Assembly: GCA_025757745.1 (NCBI GenBank)
Contig: CP107217.1
Coordinates: forward strand, 1,860,001-1,924,000
DNA: 64,000 nucleotides
Source of the DNA: Coriobacteriaceae bacterium
Lineage (GTDB): Bacteria > Actinomycetota > Coriobacteriia > Coriobacteriales > Coriobacteriaceae
Direction: 5' to 3'
Positions 36,001 to 43,377 of the stretch are shown here, in pieces. The position numbers and the translations under genes are program-made. Each line of letters begins with the position of its first letter. Positions within the stretch are counted from its first letter, which is position 1. The notes beneath the pieces are model-generated. The model worked only from the letters and a program-made list of their open reading frames with translations, ran no database searches and was not told where the DNA came from.

Positions 36001-36360
36001 GCAGGTTACCATCGTCAGCTCAAGTTTTACAAACTGCTGGTCGAAGCGTCACCCGAGTTTTATGGCTACACCGTCACCTCCATGGGCGACTACTATGTAG
36101 AACCCGACAAGACAACGGGCGAGCTCCGTCCGCCGTTCGCGACAACCGCCAACGCCGATGACATTGCCGAACTCGAGCAGCTCATCGATGCCACATGGGC
36201 TCGCATTGAACACGGTGCTTGGGATACCAGCGCTTTTGAGCAGAGCGATGCCCATGAGCTTGCCATCGAGGAGCAGAAGGGCTGCCGCAAAAAAGCCGAT
36301 AAAACCGAGGTCATGCAGCGCGCCTACGAGCACTGGCTAATTGAGAACTCTAGAATGTGA
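33073..36360 (+). CDS. UvrD/Rep-type helicase with C-terminal PD-(D/E)XK nuclease
   Basis: 1095 residues. The helicase motifs are intact: LNPEQREAVE (Q motif), VIAGPGTGKTQLL (Walker A), YIQVDEFQDTN (Walker B, DEFQD), VGDDDQAIMRFQGA, and near 690 LTSAHSSKGLQFDCVYL with RRLLFVAITRAKRHL. The C-terminal ~250 residues hold GFLDLLLVDD and VQIVDYKTG, then HRQLKFYKLL, an AddB/RecB-type nuclease (Asp and DYK residues). Such proteins act in recombination and end processing. It is in an operon with a WYL regulator. The stop codon lies in the hairpin at 36355-36385. Confidence 0.92.
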   Translation: MATTPKFDESFKNLNPEQREAVECLDGPLLVIAGPGTGKTQLLSLRAANILAECDVAPRNILCLTYTEAGAEAMRKRLIELIGRDAYGIEVSTFHGFASSIRSRYPEYFMRPSTDTLVTSLHQQEIFDRLLKSLPFWSPLGGGSPDMPAQNIGKMIGFVSKIKRSGVDYDTLGAIAQQNIDAAAWLTEHSELLTLACERASAALAERFEEEVERACGMAPTSLTHPIECPAGTYVPYILALRDTVRRTELIDEKGKSSGYTRVRDAFFGGSNSQGRTFKIAEQSERLKTACDVARRYQSELDQHHLYDYDDMIGDFVDAVEHNDALRQVLQDTYTYIQVDEFQDTNGAQMRIIELLCDGVDAPNIMAVGDDDQAIMRFQGATIECANQFAAEFSPRSIVLKTNYRSTPALIELGQAIARQIEYRLDASSNKSIEASKPQGDQVGFSENVYAGKAEEYAAVAASIKQRLVNHYLDECEDPNEGIAVISAKHAALRSLIPFLVKEKVPFSYRERQNLFASERMQTMLALLRCVTALARGQKELACSYLPQIVCAAELGGDHPSSVTFALSAKREHRGDWMAAMCESNSARVKELYDDLMQWAAEAGASPVRALLFKIAKRSLDYYQDHKKQDPLGAAEFNAGIRALLTFAEGEMGDARRMGRTLRLPDIVDKLDAAQKFGVSIDASIDLGTPGAVRLTSAHSSKGLQFDCVYLLDADNSTWHKGAGGMSLYPSNLLIRDEKDDDDARRLLFVAITRAKRHLELYRAGGSALQELTGLIDSCEVSAEADQLSAAIETEWRDNYVFDTPELRALLEPHTDVKHLSATALNNFVTYEPGCANTQHFPEKQIVRLPTAPTIQTEFGTIVHAMFEEIVNRMATDGEAAIETIEAEYRQQISWLDFAPEDVHRYSDRFERICHAFVPWLVEHVRGYRCITEANMQCLTAGGTPLFGFLDLLLVDDAAKTVQIVDYKTGFGKEVPAGYHRQLKFYKLLVEASPEFYGYTVTSMGDYYVEPDKTTGELRPPFATTANADDIAELEQLIDATWARIEHGAWDTSAFEQSDAHELAIEEQKGCRKKADKTEVMQRAYEHWLIENSRM

Positions 36361-36385
36361 CAAAGGCGCTGCCCCTTTGCCACAT
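36355..36385. repeat. GTCCC-loop hairpin, GTGAC-stem type, copy 2
   Basis: ATGTGACAAAGG pairs with CCTTTGCCACAT (one mismatch) around CGCTGCC. It joins the stops of two convergent genes, so it may act as a bidirectional terminator. Confidence 0.7.
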
Positions 36386-37248
36386 TATTCGATGACGGTG
36401 CGAGAGCTTTGCTTGCGCATGGTGGCGAGCATGTGTTTGGGGACGGCGTGGACCATGCAGCTGCCGATGGTCGCGCTCGCGGCGGCCTTAGCTGCATCGC
36501 TTGCGTTTTTGGTCGCGTAGCTGTGGCGGAAACGCTTGAGCATGGCGATGTCGTTGCCGCCGTCGCCATAGACCGCGACCTCGTCCTCGGCAATACCGTA
36601 GTAGCCCGCCAGCCAGGCCACGCTCTCGCCCTTGTTGCACGCCACGTCCGTGATCTCGAACATCACCGGATCGAACGGCGCGTTGACCACGCGGTCCGAG
36701 CGCTCGGCCAAATATGCCTTAAGGTCGCGCTCCAGCTCGGACGAGGTCACACGGCAGTTGATCTTGCACACGTCATGACGCAGGATGTCACCGATCGACT
36801 GGTCGAAATACTGCTCCTCGTGATACCCGCCACGCGCACGCATACCGCGCATCACGATGCGCTTGATAGGACTGTCCTTTTTAAAGCCCGTCTGGTGCAT
36901 CTCGAACGAACCGCTCGAAAACATTCCATCGGGCGTGGAGCAGTCAAAACAGATATCCGGAAACTCCTTGAGCAGCTCCTCGGTAATCTGCGGGTCGATA
37001 GTCCAGGTCTTGAGCACCTCGCCATGGCTGTCGCGCACGATGGATCCGTTGGAGCAGCAGGCGTCAAGCGCTAGGCCCGTAAAGCCATGCACGCCGATCG
37101 GCAGCGTCGAGCGTCCGGTCGCGGGAACCACATGCAGGCCAGCCTCGGTCAGCTCGCGAATGGCGCGGCGAATGGTTCCGTCCGCCTCGTGCAGGGCGTT
37201 CAGCAGCGTTCCGTCTAAGTCACTCGCAAACATCTTGATCATGGGCAT
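36385..37248 (-). CDS. HAD-IIB (Cof-type) phosphatase
   Basis: 287 residues. MFASDLDGTLLNA is motif I (DxDGT nucleophile Asp). VVPATGRS holds motif II. KGESVAWLAGYYGI and VAVYGDGGNDIAML hold motifs III and IV (Lys, then GDxxND). This is the HAD-IIB/Cof pattern; members dephosphorylate sugar phosphates or similar small metabolites. The cap domain (about 85-190) is in the usual place. The ATG at 37248 has GGAGAGG upstream; a second ATG at 37242 is possible. It appears monocistronic. Confidence 0.92.
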   Translation of the reverse strand: MPMIKMFASDLDGTLLNALHEADGTIRRAIRELTEAGLHVVPATGRSTLPIGVHGFTGLALDACCSNGSIVRDSHGEVLKTWTIDPQITEELLKEFPDICFDCSTPDGMFSSGSFEMHQTGFKKDSPIKRIVMRGMRARGGYHEEQYFDQSIGDILRHDVCKINCRVTSSELERDLKAYLAERSDRVVNAPFDPVMFEITDVACNKGESVAWLAGYYGIAEDEVAVYGDGGNDIAMLKRFRHSYATKNASDAAKAAASATIGSCMVHAVPKHMLATMRKQSSRTVIE

Positions 37249-37283
37249 GCCTCTCCTTCGTCTGCACGATATTGTAGACGAGA

Positions 37284-37313
37284 ACGGGCGCGCCCCAAGA
37301 GAGGCGCGCCCGT
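37284..37313 (-). terminator. Probable terminator of amtB-glnK
   Basis: An 11-bp perfect stem (ACGGGCGCGCC / GGCGCGCCCGT) lies 17 nt beyond the glnK stop. The following minus-strand sequence TTCTCGTCTAC is only weakly U-rich. Confidence 0.55.
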
Positions 37314-37329
37314 CAGTCGAAAGATTGTC

Positions 37330-37668
37330 CTACACCGCAGAAGGGCCGTGTTCGCCGGTGCGAATGCGGATGACTTCTTCGACCGGCTCGACCCAGATCT
37401 TGCCATCTCCAACGGCACCGGTGCGGGCGGCGCTACAGATGATGTCAACAATTCCGTCGACATGTTCATCGGCGCAGATGAGGGTGAACTGCACCTTGGG
37501 GATCGTGTTAACAAGCAACTCGTTGCCGCGCACGTATTCCTTCCAGCCATGCTGTGCGCCGCAGCCCTGCACTTGGTTGATAGTCATGCCGCGAACATCA
37601 GCAGCAAACAGCGCGTCTTTAAGAACCTCAAGCTTTTCGGCACGAACAATCGCCGTAATCTTCTTCAT
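37330..37668 (-). CDS. glnK: P-II nitrogen regulatory protein (GlnK/GlnB type)
   Basis: 112 residues starting MKKITAIVRAEKLEVLKDAL and containing GDGKIWVEPVEEVIRIRTGE, the P-II signatures. The T-loop reads QHGWKEYVRGNELLVNTIPK, so position 51, the tyrosine that is uridylylated or adenylylated in other P-II proteins, is Leu; a Tyr occurs at 45. Control may therefore rest on ATP/ADP and 2-oxoglutarate binding alone. It follows amtB on the same strand, the usual pairing in which P-II blocks the ammonium channel. AGAGGA precedes the ATG. Confidence 0.93.
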   Translation of the reverse strand: MKKITAIVRAEKLEVLKDALFAADVRGMTINQVQGCGAQHGWKEYVRGNELLVNTIPKVQFTLICADEHVDGIVDIICSAARTGAVGDGKIWVEPVEEVIRIRTGEHGPSAV

Positions 37669-37778
37669 AGTGAATTCCTCTCTTTAATAAAGAAATGAAT
37701 AGCCATTCAATGACGCGGGTTTTCCAGGTGCCGCAGATTGGGTTGAAAGAGGAGCGCCGCGTACTTTTGTACGCAAGC

Positions 37779-37860
37779 GACGGTTTGAAACCCAAGGTGC
37801 GGTGCCTGGGGAAGCCGCGCGACGGTTTGAAGGGCAAGGTGCGGAGCCTGGGGAAGCTGC
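37779..37860. repeat. Two tandem ~40-bp repeats between amtB and glnK
   Basis: GACGGTTTGAA...AAGGTGCGG.GCCTGGGGAAGC.GC occurs at 37779-37818 and again at 37821-37860 (42-bp period). The second copy touches the amtB stop. The unit differs at about six positions. Confidence 0.75.
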
Positions 37861-39137
37861 TAATCGAGTCCCGAGAAGGAGGGGTAAGCGCTCTCGCCGT
37901 GCTGACTCGCGTCCAAGCCCAGCGCCTCGTCGGCCTCGTCCACACGCAGGCTGCCGTGGAACAGCGTCTTGACCACCGCGGCGATCACCAAATCGAGCAC
38001 CAGCACAATAGCGACCGTCACCACAATGCCCAAAATCTGCGAGATGAGCAGCGACACATCGCCCGTGTAGAACAGACCGCCCTTACCGGTCCACGAGAGC
38101 TCCGGCACACAGAACAGGCCCGTGAGCACGCCGCCCAGGATGCCGCCGATGCCGTGGCAACCGAACGCGTCGAGTGCATCGTCGTAGCCAAACTTGGTCT
38201 TAAGATGGCTGATGGCCAGGTAGCAGACGGGAGACACGATCAGGCCCATAACCAGCGCTGCCCACGGCTCGACAAAGCCCGCGCCCGGCGTGACCACCAC
38301 AAGGCCCGCAACCAGACCGGTGCTGGCACCCACCAGCGTGGGGCGACCGGTGTGCACGCGCTCGACGGCAAGCCACGAGACCATGCCCGCCGCGCTGGCC
38401 GTCACGGTGTTGAGGATGGCGAGCGCCGCCACGGCGTTGGCCTTAAACTCGCTGCCACCGTTAAAGCCAAGCCAGCCAAACCAAAGCAGGCCGGCGCCCA
38501 GCGCCACAAACGGCACGTTATGCGGACGGTAGCTCACCACGCCAAAGCCACGACGACGGCCGAGCATCAGGCAGAGAATCAGGCCCGTCAGACCGGACGA
38601 AATATGTACCACGTCGCCACCGGCAAAGTCGAGTGCGCCGATGATGTCGCCGATAAAGGAGCCCTCGCCGCCCCAAACCATGTGAGCAAGCGGCGCATAG
38701 ACCGCGAGCAGCCAAATGCCCAGGAAGGTTGCCATGGCGCTAAACTTAACGCGCCCGGCCAGGCTGCCCGTAACGATAGCGGCGGTGATCATGGCAAACG
38801 CCATCTGGAATGCGATGTTGATGATCTGAGGATAGACGGCACCGTCCGCAGCATTGCCCTCGGCCGCCAGCAGCACCTGGTTGAGCACCGGCAGGCACAG
38901 CAGCTGGTCAAAGCCTCCAATAAACGGGCTGGAACCGTCGCCGCCGTAGGCCAGCGACCAGCCGGCAACAATCCACAGCACACCAACCAGGCCAATGGCG
39001 CCAAAGCACATGAGCATGGTGTTGATGACATTTTTGCGCCTGGACAGGCCACCATAGAAAAACGCCAGGCCCGGTGTCATTAAAAACACGAGCATGGTGC
39101 AGATGAGCATAAACGTTGTCGATCCCGTATCGTACAT
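37860..39137 (-). CDS. amtB: Ammonium transporter
   Basis: 425 residues from the ATG at 39137 with AAGGGGGAG upstream. Typical Amt features are FMLICTMLVFLMTPGLAFFYGGLSRRKNV at the N-terminus, DFAGGDVVHISSGLTGL (conserved Asp and the first pore His), and GCHGIGGILGGVLTGLFC (second His region), over about eleven membrane segments. It moves ammonium into the cell. The glnK gene follows on the same strand. Two 20-bp direct repeats at 39240-39279 lie about 100 bp upstream. Confidence 0.95.
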   Translation of the reverse strand: MYDTGSTTFMLICTMLVFLMTPGLAFFYGGLSRRKNVINTMLMCFGAIGLVGVLWIVAGWSLAYGGDGSSPFIGGFDQLLCLPVLNQVLLAAEGNAADGAVYPQIINIAFQMAFAMITAAIVTGSLAGRVKFSAMATFLGIWLLAVYAPLAHMVWGGEGSFIGDIIGALDFAGGDVVHISSGLTGLILCLMLGRRRGFGVVSYRPHNVPFVALGAGLLWFGWLGFNGGSEFKANAVAALAILNTVTASAAGMVSWLAVERVHTGRPTLVGASTGLVAGLVVVTPGAGFVEPWAALVMGLIVSPVCYLAISHLKTKFGYDDALDAFGCHGIGGILGGVLTGLFCVPELSWTGKGGLFYTGDVSLLISQILGIVVTVAIVLVLDLVIAAVVKTLFHGSLRVDEADEALGLDASQHGESAYPSFSGLD

Positions 39138-39239
39138 TCGCTCCCCCTTGGTCGTATGAACGTTGTCGGCGCCCATAATGCGGCCGAGGGGCAACTGGTG
39201 TAGACCAGATACGGCGTTGTTAAACGCTGTGTTGTCGAA

Positions 39240-39279
39240 TGGAAACGGCGCCGCAATCTTGGAAACGGCGCGGCAACGG
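39240..39279. promoter_or_regulatory. Two 20-bp direct repeats upstream of amtB
   Basis: TGGAAACGGCGCCGCAATCT and TGGAAACGGCGCGGCAACGG follow each other directly, and a third GGAAAC lies at 39294-39299. GAAAC half-sites spaced by helical turns recall actinobacterial GlnR boxes, but I cannot assign a regulator. Confidence 0.4.
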
Positions 39280-39335
39280 ACACGAAACCAATGGGAAACG
39301 TGCGAACGAGAAGGGCGCGCTTGGCCCCGCTCTGG

Positions 39336-40355
39336 CTAGCGCCGGAACAGCTCGCGGGCTCGATCGCGGAGGTCGGTAGCTCGGATGACGCCCTCGTAGC
39401 GATTGATGCGCAGACGCGGGAAGGCGTTAAAGAAGCGTAGGTCGCGGCGGCTGAGCGACACGCTCGGCACCGGACGGCTCATGCGCTTGCCGGCACGGAG
39501 ACGGGCGAGCGATGGATGGGGCACGCTCGGCGCGGCATCGGCCACGCGGCGGGCGGCAAGCGCCAGACCGCGCGCGCCGTCCGAAATAAACGTCGGCATC
39601 GAAGCCTTCTCACGCAGGGCATCGAGCGCGGCATCGCCCAGCTCCGCCAGCCACGCGTTAACGGCACGACTGCGGATATGCGTCTGTGCCACCGAGTCAA
39701 TCGTCGAATCGGGAATACGTTCGAGCATTGAGTCCGAGGCGTCGGCAAGCGACTCATTGATGCGGTCAGCAAGGTCGGCACGCACACGCTCCAGTTGATC
39801 GGACAGGCGGCGCCAACTGGCCAACGAGCACACCGCGTCGACCATCATCGCGACCGCGACGATAAAGGCGGACAGCCGCACAATCAGCACCGGCAGATGG
39901 CCAAGCAGCCCCAGCAATGCCGGCTCCACTAAACGGCAAATGCACAACGCACCCAAGCCAAATGCGCAAGCCCAGTACAGGCAGATACGTCCATGCAGGT
40001 TAAACGGTAGGTGCGAGTAATCCCAAAAGCGCGCGCCTGTTGTTTTTTCCAATAGAAGGCCCACACCGTACTCGATTACGCTGCAGACAAGCGCCGCAGC
40101 GACAAACTGGCTCGAGGCATCCGGAATCCCGCGCAGCAAAAGCCAGCAGGCTATGCCGCCCACACCATAGATAGGACAACACGGCCCCAGCAAAAATCCG
40201 CTGTTAGCAAATCGTCCGTGATTGAGCATGGCGCAGACTGTCGACTCCCACGCCCAGCCGCAAAACCCGTAAAAGGCAAACGAGAGCACCAGTGCCGAGA
40301 GCGGACAGGAGGCAAGCGTCGCGCCGTCAAATGCCATGTCGATCGCGGTCCCCAC
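39336..40355 (-). CDS. CmpB-type putative ABC transporter permease (PF06541-like)
   Basis: 339 residues with about five membrane segments in the first 190 residues. FAFYGFCGWAWESTVCAMLN, NSGFLLGPCCPIYGVGGI and FWDYSHLPFNLHGRICLYWA are the family signatures. The C-terminal half is soluble and helical with Arg-rich segments. The start appears to be GTG at 40355 with GGAGAGG 7 nt upstream. Despite its name, this family has no shown transport role. It follows the HD-domain gene by 3 nt, so they form an operon. Confidence 0.85.
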   Translation of the reverse strand: MGTAIDMAFDGATLASCPLSALVLSFAFYGFCGWAWESTVCAMLNHGRFANSGFLLGPCCPIYGVGGIACWLLLRGIPDASSQFVAAALVCSVIEYGVGLLLEKTTGARFWDYSHLPFNLHGRICLYWACAFGLGALCICRLVEPALLGLLGHLPVLIVRLSAFIVAVAMMVDAVCSLASWRRLSDQLERVRADLADRINESLADASDSMLERIPDSTIDSVAQTHIRSRAVNAWLAELGDAALDALREKASMPTFISDGARGLALAARRVADAAPSVPHPSLARLRAGKRMSRPVPSVSLSRRDLRFFNAFPRLRINRYEGVIRATDLRDRARELFRR

Positions 40356-40358
40356 CGT

Positions 40359-40895
40359 CTACCCTCTCCTCTTCTCGCTCGATTCGCCACTCATGCCATC
40401 GTCCGCCTCGTCCTTGCGCGGCAGGCGGCCGGCAACCGTCTCGCGCAGAGCGCACCATTTATCTGCCAGGCATACAATCCAAGCTTCACGACACGTCGGC
40501 GGCACTGGCACCAGCGGAAACATATGGCGCGCGATGATATTCCGCTCGCGCGGCGTCAGCTCAAAATCCTCTTCGGCTCGCGCCAGGGCAAAAAACGGAT
40601 GGCGAAAGCCATGCAGCCGATGGCTTGGGTCGGGATCGTGCCAATCGTAGAGAAAGTAATCGTGTAACAAGGCTCCGCGCAGCAACGAGGCGCGGTCGAC
40701 CGAGACACCGACGCGGCCCAGGCGCTCGGCAAAGGACAGGCTTGCCCGCGCCACCGAGGTCACATGCGTATACACCGTCACATCGCCATGCTGGATAAAC
40801 TCGCGCGTCAGGCCCAGACGGCCCGCCTGTGCCAGTTGACGGGCAGCATGGTCTACTTCGCACGCGATTTTCTCGGCACGAACGACATCGGACAT
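40359..40895 (-). CDS. HD-domain hydrolase family protein
   Basis: 178 residues from ATG at 40895 with GAAGGAGG 4 nt upstream. Metal-site residues are visible: VYTHVTSVA (His), LLHDYFLYDW (His-Asp pair), GFRHPFFAL, and IVCLADKWCALRE (final Asp). This is the HD-phosphohydrolase layout, often acting on nucleotides, but the substrate is unknown. It is translated just ahead of the CmpB-type membrane gene. It diverges from dxs. Confidence 0.85.
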   Translation of the reverse strand: MSDVVRAEKIACEVDHAARQLAQAGRLGLTREFIQHGDVTVYTHVTSVARASLSFAERLGRVGVSVDRASLLRGALLHDYFLYDWHDPDPSHRLHGFRHPFFALARAEEDFELTPRERNIIARHMFPLVPVPPTCREAWIVCLADKWCALRETVAGRLPRKDEADDGMSGESSEKRRG

Positions 40896-41123
40896 GCTGC
40901 CTCCTTCCAGCGACTCACGGCGACAAGCCACGGCCTGCACGCATGGAATAAAATCATCATCGAATCTACCAGTATGGCATCGGACAAAACGTTTTGCCCC
41001 GCCAGTTGGCGAATTACCGCGCCGCCGTCACATATCAAACGCCAAAATGTGCGAGACTGTTTTGTGCAATTGTGCCGGCCGAGGGAGCGCCGGCGCTCGA
41101 TTCGCATGGAGTAACCCACAACG

Positions 41124-42905
41124 ATGCTGCTTACGCAAACGACAACGCCCGAGGACGTCAAGGCTCTCGACCGCGCCGAGCTTCCGCTGCTCTGCGGCGA
41201 GATCCGTCAGGCAATCCTCGAAAGCTCCGCCGCTGTCGGCGGACACGTTGCCCCCAACTTGGGCGTCGTTGAGCTTACGGTTGCGCTTCATCGCGTGTTT
41301 AACTCCCCCACCGACAAAATTGTCTTTGACGTTTCGCACCAGACCTACGCCCACAAGGCGCTGACCGGGCGCGCGTACACTTATATCGATCCGGAGCGTT
41401 ATGGTGAAGCTTCTGGCTTTGCCAATCCCGACGAGTCCGAGCACGACCTGTTCGCCATGGGCCATACCTCCACGTCGGTGAGCCTGGGCTGCGGCCTTGC
41501 CCACGCGCGCGACCTGGCGGGCGACACGTATAACGTCATTACTGTTATTGGCGACGGCTCGCTTTCGGGCGGCTTGGCGTTTGAGGGCTTTAACAATGCG
41601 GCCGAACTCGATAGCAACCTGATCATCATCGTCAACGATAACGACCAGTCCATTGCCGAGAACCATGGCGGCCTGTATCGCAATCTGGCCGAGCTGCGCG
41701 CCAGCAACGGTACCTGTGAGCGCAACGTTTTCCGCGCGATGGGGCTCGATTACCGCTATCTGGACGCCGGTAACGATGTGTTGGCCCTCGTCGACGCGCT
41801 GCAGGAGCTGCGCGACATCGACCACCCCATCGTGCTGCACGTCTCGACCGCCAAGGGCATGGGCTTTGAGCCAGCCCAAAACGACCCCGAGCGCTGGCAT
41901 CACGTAGGGCCCTTTGACATGGCGACCGGCCGCAAGCTCTGCCCGGGCCATCCGAGCGAGCCCGCACCGCGCACCTATGCCGATATTACGGGCGAAGCGC
42001 TCAGCGCCGCCATCGAGCGCGATCCGCAGGTCGTGGGCATCACGGCCGCCACGCCCTACATCATGGGCTTTACACCCGAACTTCGCGCTGCCGCCGGCAA
42101 ACAGTTCGTCGATGTGGGCATTGCCGAGGAGCACGCCGTGACCTTTGCCACCGCGCTTGCGCACTCGGGCGCCAAGCCAGTCTTTGGTGTGTACGGCACG
42201 TTTTTGCAGCGCGCCTACGACGAGCTGTGGCACGACCTGTGCCTCAACGACGCCCCCGCAACCATCCTGGTGTTTGGTGCGTCAATCTTTGGCACCACGT
42301 CCGAGACGCACCTTTCGTTCTTTGATATTTCCATGCTGGGCGGACTTCCCAACATGCATTACTTGGCGCCGGCCTGCATGGAGGAATATCTGTCCATGCT
42401 GACCTGGTCGCTCGACCACCGCGAGCATCCTGTGGCGATCCGCGTACCGGGCATCGGCCTGGTGAGCCGTCCCGACCTTGCGCCCGCCGAAGACACCGAC
42501 TACAGCGCCGTTCGCTACAACGTGGTGCGCCAGGGTCGCGACGTTGCCGTGCTCGCACTTGGCGATTTCTTTGAGCCGGGCGAGCGCGTGGCAAACCGCT
42601 TGGCTGCCGAGTACGGTATCGAGGCCACGCTCGTCAACCCTCGCTTTGCAACCGAGCTTGACCGCGAGTTCCTCGATAGCCTTGCTGCCGAGCATCGCGT
42701 TGTCGTCACCCTCGAGGACGGCATCTTGGACGGCGGCTGGGGCGAGCGCGTGGCATGTTATCTGGCATGCACGCAGTTGCGCACGCGCACCTTCGGCATC
42801 GCCAAGGGCTTCCCCGACCGCTACGACCCCAACGAACTGCTCGCGCAGAACGGCATGACGGTCGAGAACATAGCCGCCGAAGCCGTAAGGCTACTCAACG
42901 AGTAA
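41124..42905 (+). CDS. dxs: 1-deoxy-D-xylulose-5-phosphate synthase
   Basis: 593 residues. DXS condenses pyruvate and glyceraldehyde 3-phosphate, the first step of the MEP isoprenoid pathway, using thiamine diphosphate. The ThDP motif is VIGDGSLSGGLAFEGFNNA; ESSAAVGGHVAPNLGVVELT and FDVSHQTYAHKALTGR are conserved N-terminal parts; VDVGIAEEHAVTFATALA carries the catalytic Glu. Slightly shorter than E. coli Dxs (620). A terminator follows at once. Confidence 0.93.
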   Translation: MLLTQTTTPEDVKALDRAELPLLCGEIRQAILESSAAVGGHVAPNLGVVELTVALHRVFNSPTDKIVFDVSHQTYAHKALTGRAYTYIDPERYGEASGFANPDESEHDLFAMGHTSTSVSLGCGLAHARDLAGDTYNVITVIGDGSLSGGLAFEGFNNAAELDSNLIIIVNDNDQSIAENHGGLYRNLAELRASNGTCERNVFRAMGLDYRYLDAGNDVLALVDALQELRDIDHPIVLHVSTAKGMGFEPAQNDPERWHHVGPFDMATGRKLCPGHPSEPAPRTYADITGEALSAAIERDPQVVGITAATPYIMGFTPELRAAAGKQFVDVGIAEEHAVTFATALAHSGAKPVFGVYGTFLQRAYDELWHDLCLNDAPATILVFGASIFGTTSETHLSFFDISMLGGLPNMHYLAPACMEEYLSMLTWSLDHREHPVAIRVPGIGLVSRPDLAPAEDTDYSAVRYNVVRQGRDVAVLALGDFFEPGERVANRLAAEYGIEATLVNPRFATELDREFLDSLAAEHRVVVTLEDGILDGGWGERVACYLACTQLRTRTFGIAKGFPDRYDPNELLAQNGMTVENIAAEAVRLLNE

Positions 42906-42908
42906 GAA

Positions 42909-42950
42909 AACCTCCGCAAGGGAAGCACCCCCTGCGGAGGTTTTTGTTTT
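42909..42950 (+). terminator. Terminator of dxs
   Basis: An 11-bp perfect stem (AAACCTCCGCA / TGCGGAGGTTT) is followed by TTGTTTTC. It begins 3-4 nt after the dxs stop. Confidence 0.93.
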
Positions 42951-42963
42951 CACAGCTCAATTA

Positions 42964-43193
42964 TCTCAATCTGTAACATCTAGGGCCCGAATTCCCGTCT
43001 AACTGTTACAGATCGAGACAAACCGTCTTTGCCCCTGACCTTTGTCTCAATCTGTAACAGATAGAGACCTTTTGCCCGTCTAACTGTTACAGATCGAGAC
43101 ATTCGAATTCCGCTGAAGAGAAAATCTCAATCTGTAAATCTCAATCTGTAACAGTTACTCGGCAAAAATGGCTGCAGATGTTACAGATTGAGA
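42964..43193. repeat. Cluster of seven TCTCAATCTGTAACA repeats in both orientations
   Basis: Forward copies lie at 42964-42978, 43045-43059, 43125-43137 (short) and 43139-43153. Reverse copies lie at 43004-43018, 43085-43099 and 43179-43193. Some carry TCTCGATC. They pair into three hairpins of about 55 bp each. The rest of 42906-43377 holds a terminator, a small hairpin and a promoter; no gene is present. Confidence 0.9.
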
Positions 43194-43225
43194 CAAAACA
43201 GTAAGGCATGCCGCCGCACCCGCCC

Positions 43226-43260
43226 AAACCACCGCAAAGGTGCCTGTCCCCTTTTGGTGG
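43226..43260 (+). repeat. GTCCC-loop hairpin, CCACC-stem type, copy 2
   Basis: AACCACCGCAAAGG faces CCTTTTGGTGG across a GTGCCTGTCCC loop. The same stem type and loop occur at 8219-8254. Confidence 0.65.
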
Positions 43261-43304
43261 GTACAATAACCCATAAGGTAAGTATGTTTCTGAGTTATTT
43301 CGTG

Positions 43305-43334
43305 TTGACCCGTCTGAGCGCGATAGGGTATAAC
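43305..43334 (+). promoter_or_regulatory. Sigma-70-type promoter of the amino-acid ABC operon
   Basis: TTGACC (43305-43310) and TATAAC (43329-43334) are separated by 18 bp and lie 44 bp before the ATG at 43378. Confidence 0.65.
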
Positions 43335-43377
43335 TCTACTCAACCGCTAGGGATTTTATTGAGAAAGGTGTTCTACC

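Noticed and set aside
42964..43193. Possible CRISPR array
   Set aside because: The repeats are 15 bp, alternate in orientation and have unequal gaps with shared sequence between them. There are no regular unique spacers and no cas genes.
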